DNA of 64,000 bases, from contig CAMARR010000002.1 of NCBI GenBank assembly GCA_945860915.1, forward strand, positions 124,001 through 188,000, written 5' to 3'. This document shows, one piece after another, positions 42,602-51,173 of the stretch; the first letter of the stretch is position 1; each line of letters starts with the position of its first letter. Under the pieces are notes generated by a model. That model did not search any database. It worked only from the letters and a program-made list of their open reading frames with translations, and was not told where the DNA came from. Position numbers and translations under genes: made by a program. This stretch comes from Candidatus Kuenenia stuttgartensis (GTDB taxonomy: Bacteria; Planctomycetota; GCA-002687715; CAIWVZ01).

Positions 42602-44035
42602 GTGACTACGCCCCTGCATCACGAGGCCCGCCCTCGCGCCTTGGCGCTGGAACTCACCAAGGGCTGCAACCTCCGCTGTGGGTACTGCTACTACGGCACA
42701 CGTGAGGCGGCATACGATCCGTCCACGTCCATGTCGCTCGAGACGGCTCAGCGCGCCGTCGACCGCCTATTCGACGACGCCACCCACGGCGAAATCCCAC
42801 ATCTCCATTTGTTTGGCGGGGAGCCGCTTCTCAACTTCCCGTTGGTCTCCGCCACGGTCGAATACGCAGCCTCGCAGGCTCGGCGTCGTTCGACGGGCAT
42901 GACGTTCGAACTCACCACCAACGGCACGCTTCTGACGCCTTCGATCGGCGAGTTCCTGAACAAGCACGGGGTTTCGGTGGGGATCAGCTTCGATGGCCCC
43001 TCTGAGATCCAGGACGTCACACGACCTGCGCCGTCGGGCCGCGGAAGCCACGCACAAGCCGAACCGCGCATCAAGGAGTTTCTGGCGTCGCGCGTCGGAA
43101 CCCCGCTGCTCGCGAGGACCCACGCGAGCGTCGTCCTGTCGCGAAGATTCCCGAAGATCCGCGAGATCGTGACCTATATGGAGTCACTGGGTTTCACCAA
43201 GGTCGTCGTGTCGCCTGCAACCGACTCTGGGCCTGATGGATTCCGCGCCGAAGACATCCCAACTTTGGTCGAGGCATTCGATGACGCCGCGAAGGACTGG
43301 CACGCCAGAAAGAAGGCGGGCCAGTCCCCGCTCTACGCGCACTTCGAAGACCTTTCACGCCGCGCCCTCTCGGGCACGCGCAAGACATCACCGTGTGGCG
43401 GCGGGCGTGATTATCTAGGTGTGTCGGCGGACGGGTCCGTCTACCTCTGTTATCGCTTCTTCGAGGATGCCGAATTCAAAATGGGCTCCCTTAAGGACGG
43501 CATTTCGACAGCAGTGACCGAGCGTCTCGATGCCACCACGGTGGACCACCGCACGGATTGCCGCTCCTGCTGGGCGAGGCACTACTGTGGAGGGAATTGC
43601 CATCACGACAACCTCAAGGCAACAGGCGACGCGGCAACTCCCAACCCCGTGCATTGTGAGGTCTTTCGACATACGATGGGACTCACGTTGGAAATGCTCG
43701 CCGACCTCGAATCACGCGGACTCGGAGGCGGCGTCCCCCCATCCCCCTATATGAACGATCCACCCTTACCGACTGCCGCTTGGAAACCCCTAGCCGCAAG
43801 CGACCTCCACCGCCGTCCGATCGGCGATGAATTGCTAGTTTACCACCCAACAACCCATGCTGTGGTCAATCTGAATGCCACGGCGTGTGCCATCCTTGCG
43901 CTTTGCGACGGATCTCGCGATGTCCCATCGCTGGTCGCAGAGCTCATGAAGACTTTCGCCGCACCGGAAGAACTGTTGCTTAAAGAAACAGAGATTTTGC
44001 TCTACGACCTTCAGCGAAAAGGCGTTGTCTCGTGA
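42602..44035 (+). CDS. Radical SAM/SPASM peptide maturase with C-terminal PqqD domain
   Basis: A 477-residue radical SAM enzyme. The 4Fe-4S site is CNLRCGYC (Cys22, Cys26, Cys29). GGEP is at 72-75, the usual SAM-binding motif. A SPASM domain is marked by Cys265, Cys283, Cys320, Cys323, Cys329, Cys333 and Cys352, enough for two auxiliary clusters. Residues about 400-477 (RRPIGDELLVYHP...NATACAILALCDG) are a PqqD-like RRE, which binds leader peptides. The start is GTG at 42602. It overlaps the HprK-like gene by 4 nt. The FGGEPLLNF spacing resembles SCIFF and quinohaemoprotein maturases, but the neighbouring precursor lacks cysteine, so a C-C, C-O or C-N crosslink or epimerisation is more likely. 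Confidence 0.85.
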   Translation: MTTPLHHEARPRALALELTKGCNLRCGYCYYGTREAAYDPSTSMSLETAQRAVDRLFDDATHGEIPHLHLFGGEPLLNFPLVSATVEYAASQARRRSTGMTFELTTNGTLLTPSIGEFLNKHGVSVGISFDGPSEIQDVTRPAPSGRGSHAQAEPRIKEFLASRVGTPLLARTHASVVLSRRFPKIREIVTYMESLGFTKVVVSPATDSGPDGFRAEDIPTLVEAFDDAAKDWHARKKAGQSPLYAHFEDLSRRALSGTRKTSPCGGGRDYLGVSADGSVYLCYRFFEDAEFKMGSLKDGISTAVTERLDATTVDHRTDCRSCWARHYCGGNCHHDNLKATGDAATPNPVHCEVFRHTMGLTLEMLADLESRGLGGGVPPSPYMNDPPLPTAAWKPLAASDLHRRPIGDELLVYHPTTHAVVNLNATACAILALCDGSRDVPSLVAELMKTFAAPEELLLKETEILLYDLQRKGVVS

Positions 44036-44859
44036 CCGATACTACGTCGGCTGTCACATTCAAAGCACTCGGAATCTCCATCTCACTTGACGTCGCCAAC
44101 GCTGACCTTCGAAACGCGATTCTGGCGATCTATGGCGCGTTTCCGACTCAACATGACGCGCCGCTGCGACACTTGCAGGGTGGACTTAATTCGACATCTG
44201 CTGGCACAACGGCGTGGCTCGGCGACAACTCAACGACCGTGACGGATCCTTGGCTCGCCATTCGCGCCTTAAATCACTTAATCGTTGACGCGGTCGTGCT
44301 CGAACGCCGCGATCTGCTCCACTTCCATGCGGCCGTCATCGAATACCGCGGTGTAGGCTTTGTCTTCATGGGTGAAGCTGGCGCAGGAAAGTCCTCACTG
44401 TCCCTCGCTTTCTGTGAGCTTGGTGCGACATTCCTTTCCGATGAACTTCTCGCATTCGACGTGGCAACCCAGACCGCGCTCGCTTTCCCCCGTGCACCCA
44501 AGCTTCGCGAAATCAGTCAACCGAGCTTCCCTCAAGCCTTGTCTGTTTCTGTTGGCATGGGCGACTCCACATTTGTCCCGCTTCATTCGCTCGAACGAAC
44601 CACGGTCGGAATGGTGACTTCCCCAAAGATCATTGTGTTTCCAAGGTATCAGGCCATTCCCGGCGCCATCGTCGAAGGTATGACCGCCGGACAATCATCT
44701 GTCGAGGCATCGCTTCACGCACTCAACTTCGGAAGCCATGGACCCGACAATGCTCTGTCGGGTCTCGCCGCTCTCACGATGCCTTGCCGGAGCTTTAAAG
44801 TCGGATGGTCGAACCCGAAAGCCGCCCGCGATGCGATCCTCTGGTCTATCAGCCCATGA
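44032..44859 (+). CDS. HPr kinase-like protein (serine kinase-type)
   Basis: A 275-residue protein with the HprK catalytic core: Walker A GEAGAGKSSL (Gly114-Ser122), FHAAVIE (His99) before it, and SDELLAFD (136-143). No N-terminal HprK regulatory domain of HPr-type is evident. In lasso clusters such as paeninodin, HprK-like enzymes phosphorylate the C-terminal serine of the precursor, so the C-terminal Ser/Thr tail of the 36-residue peptide is an obvious candidate. The start is GTG at 44032 within the radical SAM stop. Confidence 0.72.
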   Translation: MTDTTSAVTFKALGISISLDVANADLRNAILAIYGAFPTQHDAPLRHLQGGLNSTSAGTTAWLGDNSTTVTDPWLAIRALNHLIVDAVVLERRDLLHFHAAVIEYRGVGFVFMGEAGAGKSSLSLAFCELGATFLSDELLAFDVATQTALAFPRAPKLREISQPSFPQALSVSVGMGDSTFVPLHSLERTTVGMVTSPKIIVFPRYQAIPGAIVEGMTAGQSSVEASLHALNFGSHGPDNALSGLAALTMPCRSFKVGWSNPKAARDAILWSISP

Positions 44860-44872
44860 TATCGACATCGTA

Positions 44873-46162
44873 ATGTCGTGGCTCGCGCAGCCCGGTTCCC
44901 GGGCTTGGCGTGAGCCCGAATTTTACGCATCGATCTCGACCGATGACCACGACCGTCTGTCCGCGTCTGCAGAATTGCACGGGCTTCTAGCCCGCATTGC
45001 CTCGCGCGGCTTCGAACTCAGAGGCTCCTTTGCCAAATCTCTTAACGATCAGATTCGCACCGCGTATCGCGCGAGGTTGACTAGATCCATCGTCGTCCGA
45101 CAGCTAAATCACGTGGGCATCACTCCGGTTCTCTTGAAGGGCGCGGCATTGGTCCCATGGACCTACCGTTCTCGCGATGAGCGGACGATGGGCGATATTG
45201 ACCTCCTTGTTCGAAAAAGCGAAATTGGCGCGGCCTTCGGCGCGCTCCGAGAGCTTGGCGCAGTTCGACCTCCAGGTTCGCTCCCGGCGTGGCACGTTGC
45301 GCTCTGGCACTTCAATGTCGCGTGGATCTCTCCGGAGGGCAAGTTCCTGCCCGTCGAGATCCACTGGCGTCTTCACAGCGAGGCATTCGAGGGTGCTCAG
45401 GATCCACCTCGATTTCGCGAAAGATCGTCTTCCGTCACATTCGGAGGCGTCCATGCATTACTTCCCGACCCCGCTGACATCTGGATCCACGTGGCAACGC
45501 ATTTTGCGTCGCATCTCGGTGCGCGAGGCGGCTCACCTCTCGTGATTCCGATCCTCGCCGAGTCGTTATCTCCACCCGCTCGGTTGCGTTGGGTGATGGA
45601 CCTAGTCGAAGCGTGGCCGATGGCCCACACCACGCTCGGCTTAAGCGGCCTAGTCAACCGCATTCGCGAGGCACGCGCCGACGCGGCGTGTGTCGACGCA
45701 CTTGCGATGCTGTTTCCCCTGCTCAGTTCAGACAACCTAGCCGCCGCAATGGCAGTGGCTGGTGCGCTTGGTAATTCGAAATTCGACGCCGATGCGTTGC
45801 GACTTCGTTGCACAACCTCGCACGTTCCAAGTCAACTTCTTGGCGTTCGACGAGCTACTCTGTCAACGTACTTCAGGTGGCTTGTTTCTTCCGGCTCAAC
45901 GACAACATTTTTCGGCAGGGTCAGACACGCGGCCGTCGTATTGGCTAGGACACTCGGTGCGGGGTTCGCGTTTCCGTTCGCGTGGTGCGCGCGAAGTCGC
46001 CCCGGAATGCATCATGGCGCGTCGGAGCCCAAGCGGAACAGCGAGTTGGCTGCCTTCGAGGCTCATGCAGAGGAAATGCAGTTCCGGAGTCTTGAAGCAT
46101 CGGAGGACTCTCTGCTTCGTCGGTCGGACTTACTTGCTCACGTACATGGTGACGCGCATTGA
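44873..46162 (+). CDS. NTP_transf_5-like nucleotidyltransferase
   Basis: About 429 residues. ITPVLLKGAALVPW (LLKG at 87-90) followed by RTMGDIDLLV (104-113) is the signature of the NTP_transf_5 family, with the paired aspartates of the nucleotidyltransferase fold. Family members occur with PqqD and HprK-like genes in lasso-like clusters and may extend a phosphate on the peptide. Length is within the family range. Start choice is uncertain; ATG 44873 lies 13 bp after the kinase stop, while ATG 44831 would overlap it. The C-terminal about 80 residues are variable. TTGA overlap couples it to the membrane protein. Confidence 0.72.
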   Translation: MSWLAQPGSRAWREPEFYASISTDDHDRLSASAELHGLLARIASRGFELRGSFAKSLNDQIRTAYRARLTRSIVVRQLNHVGITPVLLKGAALVPWTYRSRDERTMGDIDLLVRKSEIGAAFGALRELGAVRPPGSLPAWHVALWHFNVAWISPEGKFLPVEIHWRLHSEAFEGAQDPPRFRERSSSVTFGGVHALLPDPADIWIHVATHFASHLGARGGSPLVIPILAESLSPPARLRWVMDLVEAWPMAHTTLGLSGLVNRIREARADAACVDALAMLFPLLSSDNLAAAMAVAGALGNSKFDADALRLRCTTSHVPSQLLGVRRATLSTYFRWLVSSGSTTTFFGRVRHAAVVLARTLGAGFAFPFAWCARSRPGMHHGASEPKRNSELAAFEAHAEEMQFRSLEASEDSLLRRSDLLAHVHGDAH

Positions 46163-47562
46163 ATTCCATTGCCTGGCTGCTTCTTGCCTGCGCCCAAGTC
46201 GTACTTGCGTGGAATCTACGCAGTGGCTGGGTGTCGTTCGACGCCTACGCCCTCTTGTCCCGCGCCGCTGACCAGCCGTATGGTGATCCGTTTCACTTGG
46301 CCGTTCCATCGATCCTGTCGTGGGCACATGCGTTAGTTCGGCCACTGGGTTGGTCGACAATCGAGTCCGCCACACTCGTGTCTTGTGTCGCGTCAGGAGT
46401 CACCGTTGCGGCCGTCGCCCTGTGGTGCATGTCGAAGGGATCCACGCGAGCCATCGCATGTCTGATGGGATTGCTCACGGTGTGGACACCTGCCACGGCC
46501 CATGCCGCACTTGGAGTCGAGGTCAACTCGCTCCAAATGGCGGCGTGTGCCGTCACCTTGATGATCGCGGCACGCTATGCAGCGTCTCCGTCGCTGCGCG
46601 TCCTGGCGGCTCTCTTCATCGCGATGACAGCCTCGCTCCTTATGCATGTTGGTTCGCTCGCGCTGATTCCGGGTTGGCTGTGGATCGCTCTACGGGCGGC
46701 GCCCGCCTCGCATCGTCGTCTCGCATGCGTGGTGGCGATTTGCGTCGCGGCTCTGCTCGTCATTGCCGCAATCCAACCGTTCAAAGTCGTCACGGCGACT
46801 TCTCCATCACCGCCCACTACAATTCTTGTGGGCGAGTGGGTCTGGCTGACGGTGACCCGACCTCGGGCCAACGGCGGACTGTTTCATACGAGTCTTGAAT
46901 GGGTACGAAACGGGCTCGGCCTCATTGGAGTGCCGATCCTTCTTGCCATCGGCGTGACAATACGCCAGCGCCAAATCTGGAAGTCAGTCCTACCGCTCGT
47001 TGTCCTTCCCGCGCTTGTTTTCATCGCGACGGGAACGTCTTGGCTCGGGCTCACGCTTCCAGCCGTCGGGATACTGGTCGGGCCAATCTCCGCCGGGCTG
47101 AGCGCAGGGCGCCTCGGCACCGCGATTGCGGGGATCGCCCTGCTCGTCTCATTTGGGCTATCGGCAGAAGTCGGCCCAGGTGGCCCGGGTTATCGACTGC
47201 GACACTTCTCCGACGATCCGTTGACGCAAACGGCCAACGCGCTCGCCGCCATGCTCCCGCCACAAGCCGCGCTTATCGCCGGAAACTCTGCTGCTCCCCT
47301 CCGCTTCAAAGGCATGCAACGGCTCGATTCGGTCGCCGAACTCGTCGCAGACGGTGCCGGTTGCGGTCTTCCCCCACTTGCGGCCGTCGAGGCGCGAGCG
47401 AAGTCTCTGCAATCGAAGGGAATTGAAGTTTGGATTTCGAAGGACGCGCTCGACTACCTGGAATCCACGGGCACCGATGCCGCGGCGGTGCTCTCGCATG
47501 TCGACATGGGGTCGATTAGACGATCGGGGCCCGACGAAGCGCGGCTAGCCCGCTGGCGGTGA
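46159..47562 (+). CDS. Polytopic membrane protein of the peptide cluster
   Basis: A 467-residue protein with roughly ten hydrophobic segments spread over residues 1-345 and a soluble C-terminal domain of about 115 residues (PLTQTANALAAMLPPQAALIAG to the end). The overall plan resembles GT-C-type glycosyltransferases or DUF2723-like proteins, but the usual acidic D-E/D-D loop motif is not obvious; SFDAYALLSRA near residue 28 is one candidate. It starts with TTG in the nucleotidyltransferase stop (TTGA) and ends in a GTGA overlap with the DUF6065-like gene, so it is part of the operon. It could export or glycosylate the product; function unknown. Confidence 0.6.
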   Translation: MNSIAWLLLACAQVVLAWNLRSGWVSFDAYALLSRAADQPYGDPFHLAVPSILSWAHALVRPLGWSTIESATLVSCVASGVTVAAVALWCMSKGSTRAIACLMGLLTVWTPATAHAALGVEVNSLQMAACAVTLMIAARYAASPSLRVLAALFIAMTASLLMHVGSLALIPGWLWIALRAAPASHRRLACVVAICVAALLVIAAIQPFKVVTATSPSPPTTILVGEWVWLTVTRPRANGGLFHTSLEWVRNGLGLIGVPILLAIGVTIRQRQIWKSVLPLVVLPALVFIATGTSWLGLTLPAVGILVGPISAGLSAGRLGTAIAGIALLVSFGLSAEVGPGGPGYRLRHFSDDPLTQTANALAAMLPPQAALIAGNSAAPLRFKGMQRLDSVAELVADGAGCGLPPLAAVEARAKSLQSKGIEVWISKDALDYLESTGTDAAAVLSHVDMGSIRRSGPDEARLARWR

Positions 47563-48362
47563 CGTACGATTGCACCACCTCGAGGCTGAGCACCCATCCC
47601 ATCATGCTGCACTACTTCCCATTCGCCGATGGCATCCACCCGCCCACGCCTGCGCGGCCGACGTATCACCCGAAGCAAAAGGGGCACGGCTGGCCCGACG
47701 AGTGCCCACCGCTCCGGGCGGCGAATGCCTTCGGTTGGGACGTTCTTGCGCCGTTTGCGATGACGTTTCGCCGAACACGCGATGGCTGGAAGCACCTCGA
47801 CCCGGTGGATGTCACAGCGAACTTCATCTGGGAGCCACGAGCGGCCATCGGAGAAGGAGCTCCGCTCGTTCAGCGCAATGCTTGGTTCTGGGACAAAGGC
47901 CAGGTTCTCCCACACCGCATCTCCGACGATGTCTACGCAGAACTTCGCGACCAAGTGAAAGTCTCGACTTTCCTTTACATCAGGACGAACGCAAACGAAC
48001 AGCTGATGTTGGGCGAGGTTCCAAATCGGATTGTCCCATGGCGCGCGTTCACCGCTGTCCTTGACACCGACTGGTACCCGGCTTCCTACCCGTGGCACGG
48101 CGTTCTGGTCCTCGATCGTCGCGAACGTGAAATTCGGATTGAAAGAAACACACCACTCTTTCGACTCACGTTACACAAGCGCCAAACCTATCTAGCGACT
48201 GCGATGAGCGACGACTCATTCGACCGATTTTTTGCCAAGGGCCAGAAGTGGCTTGCGGCAAATGCCCGCGCCGTCGTGGATGACACAGCCGACATCCGAG
48301 GTGCGTACGTCAAATCGCAACGACTCGCCTTATTCCGAACCACCACAGGCAGCGAGACTTAG
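47559..48362 (+). CDS. DUF6065-like protein
   Basis: A 267-residue protein without signal or membrane segment. CPPLRAANAFGWDVLAPFAMTF at residues 49-70, a central FLYIRTNANEQLMLGEVPN, and DTDWYPASYPWHGVLVL with a final RIERNTPLFRL stretch match the pattern I know for DUF6065, a family of unknown function often near peptide-modifying enzymes. The start is GTG at 47559 (GTGA overlap); an internal ATG at 47604 is possible. Its position at the end of the cluster suggests a role in processing or binding the peptide. No catalytic residue can be named. Confidence 0.6.
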   Translation: MTYDCTTSRLSTHPIMLHYFPFADGIHPPTPARPTYHPKQKGHGWPDECPPLRAANAFGWDVLAPFAMTFRRTRDGWKHLDPVDVTANFIWEPRAAIGEGAPLVQRNAWFWDKGQVLPHRISDDVYAELRDQVKVSTFLYIRTNANEQLMLGEVPNRIVPWRAFTAVLDTDWYPASYPWHGVLVLDRREREIRIERNTPLFRLTLHKRQTYLATAMSDDSFDRFFAKGQKWLAANARAVVDDTADIRGAYVKSQRLALFRTTTGSET

Positions 48363-48567
48363 GTCGCCAGCTTCGAATGCGAGCCTAACTGGCCGTCGCG
48401 GCTTCGAGCGTCATTGCCCGCGCATTCGCAGCGGCTTCGCCGAGCCGACAAATTGGTGCGGTTGTTATTGCATTTCTTGCGCCGCTTCGACTAAACTGGG
48501 GATCATCCGACATCGCGGAAAGGCCGCTGAAGGTCGGACAATCATGTCGAGTTATGGAGTTCCAATC

Positions 48568-50121
48568 ATGAATCTGCGTCTTCTTTCACTCGCGACAGCC
48601 TTCGTCGCCTCGTTCGCGTCAGCTCAGTTGTCGCTCACCACGACGCTGGTCGGCGGGAACGGACAAAATGGGGCGATGTTTGACATCACGGCCTTGAGCC
48701 CCGTTGTTATCACATCATTCGACTCTAGTTTCTTCGCGGCCGCTACGACCGGTATGGCCGTTTATACCAAGACTGGGAGCCACGCGACCTTCGAGACCAA
48801 CGCCGCGGCCTGGACCTTGGTCGGCACGACCACGGGCGTCGTTGTTCCTGCCGGGTCTCCCACCACGGTGGCTATTCCAATTCCTGTCAACGTCAACATT
48901 GCGGGAGGGGCAACGCAAGCGTTCTACGTGACTTCGACCACCGGCGCTACCGTGGCTTACACCAATGGCGGGGTGGTGGGTACCACGTATGCAGCAGACT
49001 CCTTCATCCAGTTCAAGACAGGCGTCGGCAAGCAGTACCCATTCGGCGCTACGTTCACTCCTCGAAACTGGAACGGGATCATTCGCTACGCACAAGCGAG
49101 CTCAACTCCCGAGTACCAGGTCAATCAAAGCGGCTCGACGCTTGACGTCAACGGCGTCCAAGGAAATACCTTTGTTGCCGCCAGCGTTTCTCCTTGCGTC
49201 AATGAGACATTCACGGTGAATTCAGGCTCGACGAGCGGATTGGCGTGGGATGTCCTTCTCTCCAGTATCGCACTCGTGCCGGCGAGTCAGGGCGCACTTG
49301 CGACAACCAGTGGCCAATTGGTGAACATCAATCTTGCGGCCTTCAATTTCTTCTTGGGCGGCGCATTTACCAACACGTACGCGCCATTCTCTTTGCCCTC
49401 GAGTTTCCCTGTTCCGGTGGACATCTACCTCCAACAAGCGAACATCGACGTTTCGAATCCCGACTTCATCTCCCTGAGTCAACCGAATGCGATCCACGTA
49501 ATTGGCTCGGGCACCGCCCCCATGCCAACCACCGACGACTCGTTTACGACGGTGAATTTGGCAGGACCTCCGTTCTGCGGACCGGGTGCCATTCCGTTCT
49601 TCGGAACGAACTTCACCCAGATGCAAGTGGTTTCGAACGGCCGCGTCATGTTCGGCACCGCTAGCACCTCCTTTACGCCCTCGACCGCCGCGGGCATCAC
49701 TGACTCCCCGTGGGTCGGGGCCTGGGGTGACCTGAATCCAGGCACCGTAGGTTCTGGCCAGATCACGGCGACACAGCCAGCAGCCAACATCGTCCGTGTT
49801 GACTACAATGGTGTCTTCCTCTTTGGCAACGCGACTCCGTTCACTTTCGGTCTTCAGTTCGATGGAGGCACAGGCGTGGTCTCGCTCGACAACTACAACC
49901 CCGGTATTGCAGCAACCAACTTCATGCTCGGCATCAGCCGCGGCGCAGGCTTGGCTACAGACCAAGGCCAAGCGGTCTACAGCACGGGTGTCCTGACGCC
50001 CGCGCCGGCCTTGAACGGCATGATCTACAAGCTCGGCGCTGCAAACGCCATGTTCCCCGTGGGCATGACGCGTATCGACTTCGTGCCAAACGCCGGCGTC
50101 TACGACTGGATCGGCTCCTGA
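48568..50121 (+). CDS. Secreted beta-rich surface protein
   Basis: A 517-residue exported protein with a signal peptide (LLSLATAFVASFASAQ). Residues about 20-190 are a beta-rich domain with LVGGNGQNGAMFDITAL at the front; residues about 290-500 contain FFGTNFTQMQVVSNGRVMFG and WGDLNPGTVGSGQI, the same module seen in the two tandem proteins at 36230-40692. It is likely a surface or matrix component. The start at 48568 has GGAG eight bases before; an ATG at 48544 is also in frame. The 205 bp upstream contains no further gene and may hold the promoter (TAAACT near 48494). Confidence 0.75.
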   Translation: MNLRLLSLATAFVASFASAQLSLTTTLVGGNGQNGAMFDITALSPVVITSFDSSFFAAATTGMAVYTKTGSHATFETNAAAWTLVGTTTGVVVPAGSPTTVAIPIPVNVNIAGGATQAFYVTSTTGATVAYTNGGVVGTTYAADSFIQFKTGVGKQYPFGATFTPRNWNGIIRYAQASSTPEYQVNQSGSTLDVNGVQGNTFVAASVSPCVNETFTVNSGSTSGLAWDVLLSSIALVPASQGALATTSGQLVNINLAAFNFFLGGAFTNTYAPFSLPSSFPVPVDIYLQQANIDVSNPDFISLSQPNAIHVIGSGTAPMPTTDDSFTTVNLAGPPFCGPGAIPFFGTNFTQMQVVSNGRVMFGTASTSFTPSTAAGITDSPWVGAWGDLNPGTVGSGQITATQPAANIVRVDYNGVFLFGNATPFTFGLQFDGGTGVVSLDNYNPGIAATNFMLGISRGAGLATDQGQAVYSTGVLTPAPALNGMIYKLGAANAMFPVGMTRIDFVPNAGVYDWIGS

Positions 50122-50150
50122 TCCTTAGCCCCGTCTCATAAGGGCAAACA

Positions 50151-50188
50151 AGAAACCCTGCAGCGCCTCGCGGTGCTGCAGGGTTTCT
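50151..50188. terminator. Strong bidirectional hairpin terminator
   Basis: AGAAACCCTGCAGC (50151-50164) pairs perfectly over 14 bp with GCTGCAGGGTTTCT (50175-50188), 10-nt loop, A-rich before and T-rich after, between convergent genes. Confidence 0.85.
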
Positions 50189-50251
50189 GCTTGGTCGGTC
50201 CGACCTAATTCAATCTAAAGATCACCGCACGGGCGATCAGAGTTTGACGCT

Positions 50252-50893
50252 TCAACCAGGGGCGTCGGTGCGCTTAATCGAAGGTTCCTTCCCTGCGAGC
50301 GCTGCCTCGAGAGCATCCGCTAGGTACTTCACTTTGACTTTGGCTGCCCGCTTGTTGTCATCGAGCGCTCCACGGTAGATCACCTTGCCGTCTTTCCCGA
50401 CAACATAGCAATCGCTCGTGTGGTCAGAGCCGAGAGCTTGAGTCAACGTCCCCTTCGCGTCAAACACCATGGAGCCGCCGAGCTTCTGCGTCTTGTGGTA
50501 CGTGCGCTTCAGTTCATCGGACTCGGGGCGATTCGGGTACAGGTAAAGGAATTCGACGCCCTTCTTTCGATAAGCCAAATCGAGCTCTCTCAGGCGCCCC
50601 TCGTAGGCGGACGTCGCTGGACACTTGACCCCTTGGATCACAATCACTGTGATCTGGGGGATCTTCTGCGAGTCGAACTCGGATGACTTGGGGGTCTCTC
50701 CCGAGACATCCCAGGTAGTCGCCAAGAACGAGGGGATCGCGTCACCGGGTTTGAGGTTCCCAGGCTTGGGTGCCTCGCGCACGGCTCGGGACTCTGGACT
50801 CTGAGTCGGCCTAGACTCCTGGGCCGAAAGGCCTTGCGGCATCAGGCCCGACATTAAGAGCGAAGCGACTGCGACATTTGACAACCATTTCAT
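50252..50893 (-). CDS. Exported redoxin (AhpC/TSA/thioredoxin-like)
   Basis: A 213-residue exported protein with a signal peptide (VAVASLLMSGLMPQGLSAQ). The mature region begins with a Pro/Ser/Arg-rich linker and then a thioredoxin fold: PGDAIPSFLATTWDVSG, ITVIVIQGVKCPATSAYEGRL with a single cysteine where a peroxidatic or CxxC site lies, FLYLYPNRPESDELKRTYHKTQKLGG and DCYVVGKDGKVIYRGALDD. One conserved cysteine only in the first motif suggests a redoxin or carrier rather than a dithiol thioredoxin. The start at 50893 has GGAG six bases away. Confidence 0.72.
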   Translation of the reverse strand: MKWLSNVAVASLLMSGLMPQGLSAQESRPTQSPESRAVREAPKPGNLKPGDAIPSFLATTWDVSGETPKSSEFDSQKIPQITVIVIQGVKCPATSAYEGRLRELDLAYRKKGVEFLYLYPNRPESDELKRTYHKTQKLGGSMVFDAKGTLTQALGSDHTSDCYVVGKDGKVIYRGALDDNKRAAKVKVKYLADALEAALAGKEPSIKRTDAPG

Positions 50894-51173
50894 ATGTATC
50901 TCCGCGGGAGCTAACGCCAGTCCCCGTGCAGAAGGATACGCTCGGCCCCCCGATTCATTCCACTTGAGGCAATAGACCACTCCGCGTTCCATTCAAAATT
51001 CGCCTAACTCGAGCTCGTCATCCCCCCGCGCTTTCCCCTAGGATGTCGCTCCCATTTCTTGGGGCCCCTGAGGAAAAGCCCTGCACCCGCCTGCCTCCAA
51101 ACCCGCTCATCCTGTCGAATCGGTACCGCTGACCACGGACCTGTCCGGAGATCGTCGTGCCCTCGCGCTCCTT

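Noticed and set aside
42264-42605. 113-codon plus frame covering the precursor region
   Set aside because: Different frame from the 36-residue peptide, Arg-rich, lacks an RBS and overlaps the end of the methyltransferase fusion and the start of the radical SAM gene.
42400-44035. Classification as a sactipeptide or ranthipeptide pair
   Set aside because: The only precursor candidate contains no cysteine, so thioether formation is impossible with it.
40844-48362. Classification as a lasso peptide cluster
   Set aside because: No asparagine-synthetase-like cyclase and no transglutaminase-type B2 protease; the precursor lacks the Gly/Ala/Ser ring start after a typical leader end.
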